DNA of 41,652 nucleotides from positions 1-41,652 of the forward strand of contig MWEH01000169.1 of NCBI GenBank assembly GCA_002070965.1, written 5' to 3'. Below are positions 7,982-15,115 of the stretch, piece after piece; within the stretch, counting starts at the first letter, position 1; every line of letters begins with the position of its first letter. A model generated the notes under the pieces. That model was given only the letters and a program-made list of their open reading frames with translations, did not search any database and had not been told where the DNA came from. A program made the translations under genes and the position numbers. This DNA comes from Firmicutes bacterium ADurb.Bin080. Lineage in GTDB: Bacteria > Bacillota > Clostridia > Christensenellales > DTU072.

Positions 7982-8125
7982 ATCCCCTCTTATCACCCAC
8001 TCGGATAAATACTCTTTTGCATCGAGCAAGTTTTTAATTTCCCCCTTATCACCCACTCGGATAAATACTCTGTTGCATCGAGCAGGCTTTTTATTTCCCC
8101 CTTATCAACCTACCCGATGCAACTT
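7982..8125. repeat. 56-bp tandem repeats in the spacer upstream of iclR
   Basis: The core ttatcacccactcggataaa starts at 7990 and 8046, and a shorter diverged copy (ttatcaacctacccgatgc) at 8102, so the period is exactly 56 bases. Two copies are near identical over about 50 bases. On the minus strand each unit carries TGATAAG(A/G)GGG, which resembles the iclR ribosome binding site. The first two also carry a short ATG frame (ATGCAA...GGGTGA) of nine codons. There is no spacer diversity, so this is not a CRISPR array. Confidence 0.85.
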
Positions 8126-8132
8126 TGTATTC

Positions 8133-8762
8133 TTACAAATAGTTTCCAATAATGAAATTCTGAAGCCTCTTGTCTTTCACTTCCCCTTGCACTAACTCTT
8201 TAAAATCAGGATAAGAAAAAATTGCCTTAAGAATTTCTTCATCTGTTTCCTGGAGAATCTCTTCCATACTCCTATGGGTATAGTTGCTTATTGCCTGAAG
8301 CCTTTCTCTACTCTGCTTTTGGCTGGCTTTTCTCGCTTCAGGATACCCTGCACCAAATTCATCCTGGAATAATTTATCAAAAATGATTTTCAGATTGAGA
8401 TTAGCAGCCCAACCAAAACCTTTGTTCAGCGGAAGAGATATACAATTCCCTCCGTTAATTTGGCTATATAGCCATGCATCTAGTGGATCAACTATTAATC
8501 CTGTGTATACACAGGGATACTGCATTGAAGCGATTAGAAATCCTTGACCAGTTCCACATCCTCCGACAACAAAATCCACAGCTCCAAGGTTTATAAGAAT
8601 TGCTGCCATCAAACTGGTATGAATGTAAGTTAATTCGGATGGGTTATTATCCCCCGCTTTCATTCCAACATTAAAAAGATCAAACCCCCTGTTTTCCAAT
8701 GCTTCCACTATCATAGGATTCTTGTCTCTAGCCGAAACCTCATTAATTATCGCTATTTTCAT
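8133..8762 (-). CDS. RpiB/LacA/LacB-family sugar isomerase, divergent
   Basis: This 209-residue protein has the family core GGCGTGQGFLIAS at residues 67-79, where C69 aligns with the catalytic Cys of RpiB (CGTGIG). GGNCISLP at 104-111 follows in place of the usual DANVLCLG strand. The family isomerises aldose and ketose phosphates (ribose 5-P, allose 6-P, galactose 6-P, erythrulose 4-P). This protein is longer than RpiB (about 150) and carries an extra helical C-terminus of about 60 residues. The conserved His/Arg phosphate-binding pattern of RpiB is not obvious, so a phosphorylated substrate should not be assumed. GGAGG lies 7 bases before ATG. It lies between the oxidoreductase and iclR genes in the minus-strand arm. 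Confidence 0.75.
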   Translation of the reverse strand: MKIAIINEVSARDKNPMIVEALENRGFDLFNVGMKAGDNNPSELTYIHTSLMAAILINLGAVDFVVGGCGTGQGFLIASMQYPCVYTGLIVDPLDAWLYSQINGGNCISLPLNKGFGWAANLNLKIIFDKLFQDEFGAGYPEARKASQKQSRERLQAISNYTHRSMEEILQETDEEILKAIFSYPDFKELVQGEVKDKRLQNFIIGNYL

Positions 8763-8821
8763 TTTTCATCCTCCATTTTTTTCCTTCTTATGCAAACGAT
8801 CTTGTAAATTGGAAAAATATC

Positions 8822-10018
8822 TTATTTTTTCTTCTTGAAGAAAATACTTAACACGCCCTTTTTCTTTGGAACTGGTTTATCCTCATAACTATCTAAGATA
8901 ATCTCAGAGTTCTTTTTTGAGGAGTCAATTGCGGCAAGTGCAAATTTCAGGACTTCTCTACCTTTCTCCCCCGTCAATATAGGATCTCTGTCATATTTTA
9001 TGCAATCTATAAAATCGTGGGTAGAATTAATAAACGCATCCTGCCAGTCACAAGGGTCATCCCTGAACTCGGTCATTTTCCCGTCCTTATACATTATGAG
9101 AGGAGCAACTGGGAGCATCTCAGCGGTACACCTAGTTAACCACAATATGCCCCTTGAACCAGTTATTTCCATTCTCTCATCGCATGTGTAATATTTTCCC
9201 TTGATATATAGGTCCTCGGAAGCCGTTATATCCCATACTCCGTATACTTTCTTGTCTTTATACTTCCACATCACAACTGCAGGAGAATCTTGGGTAACGC
9301 CTGGAAGAACAGGTGTTTCATCGATCCAGGCCGATACCTTTTCTACATCACCAATCAAGTCAATAAAAATTGAAAACTTATGGTACCCATCATCAAAAAC
9401 AACCGGGCCTCCTCCTGACAGTGTTTCATTCAATCTCCAAGTCCAGGATAACGGATCAACCTTCCAACCGGTCGGTGGCAGTTCAACTTCGGCTGCACCC
9501 CCCATTTTTGCTCTCATCTTAGCGGCTGGAACATTTATCGAACATAATCCCCCGTTATTCATTTTATATCTAACCCCCTTTATCTCCCCAATTTCTCCCT
9601 CTGCAATTAATTTTTTCGCTCTAAGATATGGGGGATAATGGACAAAATTTTCAAAAACTTTCAGTTTTACACCATTCTCCTTTGCCGCAGCAATCATTTT
9701 ATCGCATTCCTCAAGATTCATTGCCATAGGTTTTTGAACAGATACGTGTTTTTTTGCGTTACAAGCTTGGATTGTTAAAGCACAGTGCAAATGATGCGGA
9801 ACTAAAATTTCCACTCCTGTCACATCCGGGTCATTCAAAACATCCTCGTAGGTATCATATACTTTCTCGATACCATATTCCTTGGCAAAATCTTCAGCGG
9901 CAGTTTTTTTCTTGTCATAAACTCCGTAAAGAACTGCATCATCGCGATCTTTGTATCCGGCTACATGCAGTGTCGCTATCCTTCCACAACCAATTAGTAC
10001 AAATTTCATTTTTTCCAT
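8822..10018 (-). CDS. Gfo/Idh/MocA-family NAD(P)-dependent oxidoreductase
   Basis: This 398-residue protein has an N-terminal Rossmann fold with GCGRIA at residues 10-15 and the family's KP motif. Here the usual EKP is QKP (Q95, K96, P97). H213 in DDGYHKF is the likely catalytic His. The family oxidises or reduces sugar and inositol hydroxyls (inositol dehydrogenase IolG is one member) or catalyses NAD-dependent hydrolysis. GAGGAG precedes ATG by about 7 bases. The C-terminus is a Lys-rich tail (GVLSIFFKKKK), unusual for a soluble dehydrogenase. It sits in the minus-strand arm between the aldehyde dehydrogenase and the RpiB-like gene, suggesting keto-sugar formation before carbon-carbon cleavage. 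Confidence 0.85.
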   Translation of the reverse strand: MEKMKFVLIGCGRIATLHVAGYKDRDDAVLYGVYDKKKTAAEDFAKEYGIEKVYDTYEDVLNDPDVTGVEILVPHHLHCALTIQACNAKKHVSVQKPMAMNLEECDKMIAAAKENGVKLKVFENFVHYPPYLRAKKLIAEGEIGEIKGVRYKMNNGGLCSINVPAAKMRAKMGGAAEVELPPTGWKVDPLSWTWRLNETLSGGGPVVFDDGYHKFSIFIDLIGDVEKVSAWIDETPVLPGVTQDSPAVVMWKYKDKKVYGVWDITASEDLYIKGKYYTCDERMEITGSRGILWLTRCTAEMLPVAPLIMYKDGKMTEFRDDPCDWQDAFINSTHDFIDCIKYDRDPILTGEKGREVLKFALAAIDSSKKNSEIILDSYEDKPVPKKKGVLSIFFKKKK

Positions 10019-10083
10019 GTGACTTCTCCTCTATTTCCTTTCAAGATGAAGCATATGCGAGTATATATGATAAATTCTTTTGC

Positions 10084-10160
10084 TAATTTAATTTTTCAGT
10101 TATTTGTGAAATATTTCTTAGTTGTTTTAATCTTTCAGTTATTTGGGCAATATTTTATAT
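10084..10160. repeat. 39-bp imperfect tandem duplication at the end of the aldehyde dehydrogenase gene
   Basis: The segment ttaatttttcagttatttgtgaaatatttcttag is followed 39 bases later by ttaatctttcagttatttgggcaatattttatatag (cagttattt at 10097 and 10136). The second copy runs into the stop codon of the aldehyde dehydrogenase gene (TTA at 10155-10157 on the plus strand). The spacer therefore contains a decayed copy of that gene's end. No gene is visible in 10019-10154. Confidence 0.7.
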
Positions 10161-11657
10161 AGTCCCATCCCAAGTAGATACTTTTGTAGATTTCATTTCA
10201 TGTTCATCAAACCAATGGGAAGTTACTGATTTTGACTCGGTATAGAAACGATATGCATCTTTACCTAAGCAGTGCAAATCCCCGAAGAAACTGTCCTTAT
10301 GCCCCGAGAACGGAAAGACTCCTATTGGAACAGGAATTCCTACATTTATCCCGACCATTCCTGCGTGAGTGTTCTTTGCAAACTCTCTGGCATAATATCC
10401 GTTTTGGGTAAATATGACCGATCCATTTCCATACGGAGAATCGTTCATTATCTTAATTCCCTCGTCAAAATCCTTTACTCTCTTTATACATAACACGGGT
10501 CCAAATATCTCTTCTGTCCCAACGCTCATTTCCGGAGTAACATGGTCGAGTACTGTCGGGCCTAAATAAAACCCTTTTTCAAACCCGGAAACACTCACCT
10601 TTCTTCCATCCAAAGCAAGTTTTGCACCTTCCGATATCCCTTTTTCTATCCATGCAAGAACTGATTGCCTGTGTTCTTCTGAGTACACTGGGCCAAGCTT
10701 TGAACTCTTATCGTATGCAGGTCCAATTTTTAATTCCTTTGCTAGTTCCACAATCTTCGCAACCAATTGGTCAGCTATGCTTTCCTCTGCTACCACTACT
10801 GGAAGCGCCATACATCTTTCTCCAGCGCATCCGTATGCAGCGTTTATTATTCCTGCTGCAGTCCTATCAATTGGAGCATCCGCGAGCACAAGTGCATGAT
10901 TTTTTGCTTCACAAAGGGCTTGTACTCTCTTTCCGTGAGCAGCGCCAGTAGAATAGATATGCATCCCAACCTTTGTGGATCCTACAAATGAAATCCCTTT
11001 AATTGTTGGATTAGTAAGGAGCTCGGTGGTTACTTCTCTATCACAAGAAATGACATTCAAAACGCCATCAGGGAGCCCCGCTTCTTTATATAGTTCAGCA
11101 ATTCTGAGACTGGTAAGAGGTGTTGCTCCAGACACTTTCATAACAATAGTATTCCCGGCTGCAATGCAATTTGGGGTCATCCATCCCATTGGAATCATAG
11201 CTGGAAAATTAAATGGGGAGATGCCACAAAAAACTCCTATTGATTCTCTGTATAGGACTGTATCATATCCTTTTGATGCGTTCATGAGAGCATCACCTTG
11301 CATCAAAACAGGCATATTAATTGCAATTTCCGTTCCTTCGATTGCTTTTAGAACATCCCCTTTTGCTTCGCTATAGACTTTTCCGTGCTCAGTTGCAACG
11401 AGAATTGAAAGTTCCTCCAAATTTGCTTCAAGAAGTGCTTTTAATTTGTATAGAACCTGAACTCTCTTCACTACCGGAGTGTCCGACCATGCCGGGTAGG
11501 CAGCTTTTGCATTGTCAATGACTTCCCTGACTTCTTCAAGAGTAAGTCTTGGGCAATTTGCAATTTGTTCCCCGGTTGAAGGATTAAATACTTTGTAAAA
11601 TTTATCTGTAGCTGAATTCTTAAACTGATTATTGGTAAAATATTGTAAGGTTTTCAT
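10155..11657 (-). CDS. MmsA/IolA-like CoA-acylating aldehyde dehydrogenase
   Basis: This 500-residue protein is a full-length member of the methylmalonate/malonate semialdehyde dehydrogenase group, which oxidises an aldehyde with NAD+ and transfers the acyl group to CoA. The catalytic Cys is C282 in CAGERCMALP, and FVGST (224-228) and PFNFP (148-152) are family motifs. In the B. subtilis enzyme, as I recall, Arg124 and Arg301 (numbering with Cys302) hold the substrate carboxylate. Arg301 is kept as R281, but the residue 178 before the Cys is K104 instead of Arg. The carboxylate pocket may therefore differ. GAGAGG precedes ATG. It follows the ThDP enzyme by 61 bases, as expected if it takes the aldehyde that enzyme releases. 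Confidence 0.85.
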   Translation of the reverse strand: MKTLQYFTNNQFKNSATDKFYKVFNPSTGEQIANCPRLTLEEVREVIDNAKAAYPAWSDTPVVKRVQVLYKLKALLEANLEELSILVATEHGKVYSEAKGDVLKAIEGTEIAINMPVLMQGDALMNASKGYDTVLYRESIGVFCGISPFNFPAMIPMGWMTPNCIAAGNTIVMKVSGATPLTSLRIAELYKEAGLPDGVLNVISCDREVTTELLTNPTIKGISFVGSTKVGMHIYSTGAAHGKRVQALCEAKNHALVLADAPIDRTAAGIINAAYGCAGERCMALPVVVAEESIADQLVAKIVELAKELKIGPAYDKSSKLGPVYSEEHRQSVLAWIEKGISEGAKLALDGRKVSVSGFEKGFYLGPTVLDHVTPEMSVGTEEIFGPVLCIKRVKDFDEGIKIMNDSPYGNGSVIFTQNGYYAREFAKNTHAGMVGINVGIPVPIGVFPFSGHKDSFFGDLHCLGKDAYRFYTESKSVTSHWFDEHEMKSTKVSTWDGTI

Positions 11658-11718
11658 TTTTTCCTCTCATTAATCTATTTGTATTTGTTCTTTTTCTCTT
11701 TTCAAGTAAAGGAGAGAA

Positions 11719-13509
11719 TTACAAAGTCTCTTCTTTTATACTGTTTTCATATGTTTCTCTTTTTTCTGTCATATATGACGGAATTGGGACATCCCACCAT
11801 CCAAAGGCTTTTCCTCCGGTATACGGATATTCTCTGCTGACTTCGGAAACGATAATTGCAGGTTTATTCTTTCGGGTTGCTTCCTTCAGTGCCCCAGCGA
11901 AAGAATCTTCAGTATTCGCCTTATAAGCGTCTATTCCAAAAGCTTTCCCTATTTCATAAAAGTTGGGGGAATATGGTTTATTGTCCCTCTCAAAGTCATT
12001 TCCAAAGGCACAATCTTTCCCAAGAACATCCATCTGAAGATCTCTGATTGCCATCCAACCGCTGTTGTCGGCAAGAACTATTATGATTGGAATGTTGTAT
12101 TGAGCCATTGTAGAAAGCTCCTGCATAATCATCATAAAATCACCATCTCCCACTAACGCGACAACCGGAGAATCCGGGGAAGCAAGCTTTGCTCCCATTG
12201 CAGCAGGCACTGCCCATCCCATAGTGGAAAAACCACCTGTTGTAAGGTTACAATAAGGTTTCTTATATTCGTATTCCTGAAAGAGTTGTGCCTGAGTGTT
12301 TCCCGAAGACGTCGAGATTATCGTATTGTCGGGAAGGGTCTCGTTCATCACGCCAATCATCCCCGAAATCGTCATTTTTTCGGCTTTTAGTTCTCTCTTT
12401 CTATTCTTATACTTTTTCCAGTCGGCTTTAAGTGCTTCAATCTCCTTAAAATAGAGCTCCCTGCTCTTTTTTACAATATCAGCAGAGTTGAGTTTGTCCA
12501 ACACATCCCTCATATCAGCAACAATTCCTACATCTGCTCCGTAGTTTTTGCCAATTTCTGATGGATCTATATCAACATGTATCAGTTTCGTATCCGGGAA
12601 GTTAAAACTTACACCTTTGCGGTATGAACAAGTGGTCTCATCAGCAAACCTAGTTCCAAGTGCAAGTACTACATCAGCTGAACTACACACGCTTAAACCG
12701 ACCGGTGTGCCTTTCGATCCGGTATGGAAGCAATATAACGGGTGAGTTTCATCAACGGCCCCTTTTGCAGCCAGAGTAGTTACTACGGCAGCCCCCCATT
12801 TTTCAGCAAGAGCTAAAATCCTATCAGAAACACGAGCTTTTAAAGCCCCTCCTCCAACAACAATTACTGGTCTTTTTGCACCATTCATTATTTCTATGGC
12901 TCTGGAAATAGAGCTGCTATCTGCAGAAGGTAGGGAAGTTGTCTTATTCTTTTCCGGAGGCATAAGAGACACATTTGCATATTCCGCTTGAACATCCATA
13001 GGAAGAGTAACTACACAAGGTCCTGGCCTTCCACTTAACATCTGATTAAAAGCCCTGTGCACAATTTTCGGGAGTTGTATGGTGGCCTCTGCTCTCCAGC
13101 TTCTTTTACTTAGCGGCTCCAAACTTCTTACAATATTACTGTCTGCATATCTTTCAACTTCCTGTAATACTCCCACACCCTTCATTCTGACATGTGTGTC
13201 CCCACACAATTGCAAAAATGCGGTTGAATCAACATATGCCGTACCTAGTCCAATTGCAGTATTCAAAGATCCTGGGCCAATAGAGGCAAATGTAGCAAGA
13301 GGTTTTCCGGAAACCCGGTAATATCCATCGGCTATAGCTGTCGCAGTCTGCTCATGTTTTACCTGGATATACTTTATATTTCCTTCTCTTTCTTCCTTTC
13401 GTATTGCATCAAACAATCCAAGGACCCCGTGACCAGGAATTCCTAGTATGTAAGGGACCCCCTCCATTACTAATTGTTTTACAACTATTTCTCCGCCGGT
13501 TAGTTTCAT
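11719..13509 (-). CDS. ThDP-dependent enzyme, IolD/acetolactate-synthase-like
   Basis: This 596-residue protein has the three-domain ThDP fold: a PYR domain with catalytic Glu53 (KHEQTATAIADGY), a central domain with VVGGGA, and a PP domain with GDGDFMM ending in ADN, the Mg/diphosphate motif. GIPGHG near residues 24-28 and the C-terminal WWDVPIPSY recall IolD, the inositol-pathway enzyme that hydrolyses a cyclic 1,2-diketone. It is about 40 residues shorter than IolD (637 in B. subtilis). Acetolactate synthase or sulfoacetaldehyde acetyltransferase are less likely given these motifs and the neighbours. It is first in the minus-strand arm, with a consensus promoter at 13543-13571 and GGAGG 6 bases before ATG. 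It probably cleaves a keto or diketo sugar intermediate. Confidence 0.8.
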   Translation of the reverse strand: MKLTGGEIVVKQLVMEGVPYILGIPGHGVLGLFDAIRKEEREGNIKYIQVKHEQTATAIADGYYRVSGKPLATFASIGPGSLNTAIGLGTAYVDSTAFLQLCGDTHVRMKGVGVLQEVERYADSNIVRSLEPLSKRSWRAEATIQLPKIVHRAFNQMLSGRPGPCVVTLPMDVQAEYANVSLMPPEKNKTTSLPSADSSSISRAIEIMNGAKRPVIVVGGGALKARVSDRILALAEKWGAAVVTTLAAKGAVDETHPLYCFHTGSKGTPVGLSVCSSADVVLALGTRFADETTCSYRKGVSFNFPDTKLIHVDIDPSEIGKNYGADVGIVADMRDVLDKLNSADIVKKSRELYFKEIEALKADWKKYKNRKRELKAEKMTISGMIGVMNETLPDNTIISTSSGNTQAQLFQEYEYKKPYCNLTTGGFSTMGWAVPAAMGAKLASPDSPVVALVGDGDFMMIMQELSTMAQYNIPIIIVLADNSGWMAIRDLQMDVLGKDCAFGNDFERDNKPYSPNFYEIGKAFGIDAYKANTEDSFAGALKEATRKNKPAIIVSEVSREYPYTGGKAFGWWDVPIPSYMTEKRETYENSIKEETL

Positions 13510-13542
13510 AACATTCCTCCGAAATTATATCTATATACCTCG

Positions 13543-13571
13543 ATTATATGTTTACAAATATTTAGAGTCAA
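13543..13571 (-). promoter_or_regulatory. SigmaA-type promoter of the minus-strand catabolic operon
   Basis: On the minus strand TTGACT (13566-13571) and TATAAT (13543-13548) are separated by exactly 17 bases, close to the ideal vegetative promoter. Transcription would start near 13536 and lead into GGAGG and the ATG of the ThDP enzyme. Confidence 0.8.
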
Positions 13572-13580
13572 TACAAGCTG

Positions 13581-13607
13581 GCAACCTCGGTTGCGTCATA
13601 GGCAACC
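13581..13607. promoter_or_regulatory. Candidate operator: GCAACC/GGTTGC palindrome plus extra half-site
   Basis: GCAACC-TC-GGTTGC at 13581-13594 is followed by GGCAACC at 13601-13607. The palindrome lies 10 bases upstream of the -35 box of the minus-strand operon, at a typical activator position. The locus-encoded IclR protein is the obvious candidate binder. Confidence 0.4.
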
Positions 13608-13703
13608 AAGTTAATGCTTCGCATAGTTTAGGCCTCTTTTGAAACCATTTCTGTCCGAAAAATACAAAGAGCTAGATATTATTCGTGAAAGTACAAAGAA
13701 AAA

Positions 13704-13730
13704 GAGAAGGCGCCTTTTGGGCGCCTTCTC
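13704..13730 (-). terminator. Rho-independent terminator of the RsgI-like lipoprotein gene
   Basis: A perfect 11-bp inverted repeat, gagaaggcgcc / ggcgccttctc, with a 5-base loop is followed on the minus strand by TTTTTCTTTG. It lies about 60 bases past the stop codon of the 13790-14728 gene and separates it from the catabolic operon. Confidence 0.9.
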
Positions 13731-13789
13731 CGGCATGGGGGTTCGTATGTTGGGGACATACTTTGTGAGTGATTTTAAGTGACTATTTA

Positions 13790-14728
13790 TTAGCCCTGAT
13801 TTCCGCCGCCTTGTCCTTGATGTTGTTGTTTTCTTTCTTGAAGAGCAGCCTTTTGTTGGGTTTTCGCATTTTCCATAGCATCATGATATTGAGTTCTGAG
13901 TTGGGTCATCTGTTGAAGTAATTCAGCATTTTCCGTTGCGAGTAATCCATTCTTTTCTTCTAGTTGAGCATTAATTTCCCCGATTTGCTCTTCGGTCAGT
14001 TCAGGATTTTCCAGTTGCTCTTCAAGACCCTCTATATCGGCGAGCAATTGTGTTCTGACTGTGTTCTGAGCAATAAGAGCATCTCTATCGGTATGGAACT
14101 GTTGTCTCAAGCCCGCATTTACTGACTTATTCTTAGCCATGTGTGCATACTGTGTAGCAAGCTCGCTCATTGTCTTTCCTTTAAGATCATCTTCTGTCAC
14201 AGTGGGATCATTTTCCATGATCCTTGCCATCATTCTGACTTCGGCATTGCTCTTGCCAAGGGCAGATGCTTGCGCTGCATATTCGGACATATCTCTGTCT
14301 TCGACTGGACAATTTAAACCCTTAGCTTGCAATTTTTCTCTTACTCTGGTCTTAACTCTTTCTCTGATTTGAGCGCCAATACCCTCATCTTCGGTATCCA
14401 CAGATATCTCAATATCTTCAGTTGTCTCATCAAGGTAACCAGCCTCTTCGGCGACATCGAGAATCTCATCGATAGCTTCATCGAGCGTCATTCCTTCCAG
14501 CTCCGAATCTGCTAAAAGTATTTCGGCGTCCTCATTTACTGGGTAAACCGCCTCGACCACTCCTTCCGCATCCGTTACCATTTCCACTTCGGGGTTAATT
14601 GACAATGTTACATACGATTGGGCATACGCTTCTTCGGTCCCTGGGGTTGTCGTACACGCAACTGCTACTGCTGCGATTACTGCCACCGCCAAAACCAACA
14701 TTGTTATCTTCATTGCTTTTGTTTTCAT
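13790..14728 (-). CDS. Lipoprotein with RsgI-like domain and coiled-coil tail
   Basis: This 312-residue protein has a lipoprotein-type signal peptide with Cys25 (VAVACTT) as the lipidated residue. Residues 39-72 (YVTLSINPEVEM and after) match the extracytoplasmic middle domain of RsgI-type anti-sigma factors. The cytoplasmic anti-sigma domain and transmembrane linker of true RsgI are absent, so this is probably a surface sensor, binding or structural protein. Residues 80-200 are acidic and helical, and 225-300 are a Glu/Gln-rich coiled coil ending in QHQGQGGGNQG. GGAGG lies 7 bases before ATG. It is divergent from the giant surface protein and has its own terminator at 13704-13730. Confidence 0.7.
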   Translation of the reverse strand: MKTKAMKITMLVLAVAVIAAVAVACTTTPGTEEAYAQSYVTLSINPEVEMVTDAEGVVEAVYPVNEDAEILLADSELEGMTLDEAIDEILDVAEEAGYLDETTEDIEISVDTEDEGIGAQIRERVKTRVREKLQAKGLNCPVEDRDMSEYAAQASALGKSNAEVRMMARIMENDPTVTEDDLKGKTMSELATQYAHMAKNKSVNAGLRQQFHTDRDALIAQNTVRTQLLADIEGLEEQLENPELTEEQIGEINAQLEEKNGLLATENAELLQQMTQLRTQYHDAMENAKTQQKAALQERKQQHQGQGGGNQG

Positions 14729-15115
14729 TTTTTGATCCTCCTTGTTGGGGTCTTCACAATATTAACAATACAGAAACCATTTTTGTTGGTAAAAATTTTT
14801 TCTTTTTTTACTACCTTCTTTTTCTTGTCTGATTTTCTCAAAACCTATTTGATAATCCTATTTCCCAATATTTCTTATTTTCTAGAATGCAACTCACAGC
14901 CCCTTTTTAAATAGCTTTTCTCATACCAACCCTCAACGAGTATCCTTGTGCAATTTTGTTTTGGAGCTTCCATTTTACCTAATTTTTAGGGTTTTCATTT
15001 TACCCAATTTATTGAAAAAACTTAAAAAGTAATAAAATTTATATATACGCGCGTGGAGTAAAAATGGTAAAACAATAAATAGATTAAAAATCTAAGTTTT
15101 TTAAGGGGTATTTTT
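14729..15115. other. 387-bp intergenic region between divergent surface-protein genes
   Basis: This AT-rich region must hold the promoters of both the RsgI-like lipoprotein and the giant protein. I see two 25-bp-spaced copies of cattttacc(t/c)aattt (14971 and 14996). A possible weak promoter, TTGAAA near 15012 with an AT-rich TAAAAT or TATATA stretch downstream, could serve the giant gene. AAGGGG stands 7 bases before its ATG. No open frame or stable RNA was recognised. Confidence 0.5.

Noticed and set aside
7982-8125. Short tandem repeats that could suggest a CRISPR array
   Set aside because: The whole 56-base unit repeats with no unique spacers, there are only two full copies, and no cas gene is nearby.
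11719-13509. Sulfoacetaldehyde acetyltransferase (Xsc) or acetolactate synthase
   Set aside because: The GHG motif and WWDV C-terminus fit IolD-like proteins better, no phosphotransacetylase or ilvN-type small subunit is adjacent, and the neighbours resemble inositol-type enzymes.
312-13509. Canonical inositol catabolic operon
   Set aside because: IolE, IolB, IolC and IolJ are absent, and the isomerase plus GH31 arm has no role in that pathway.
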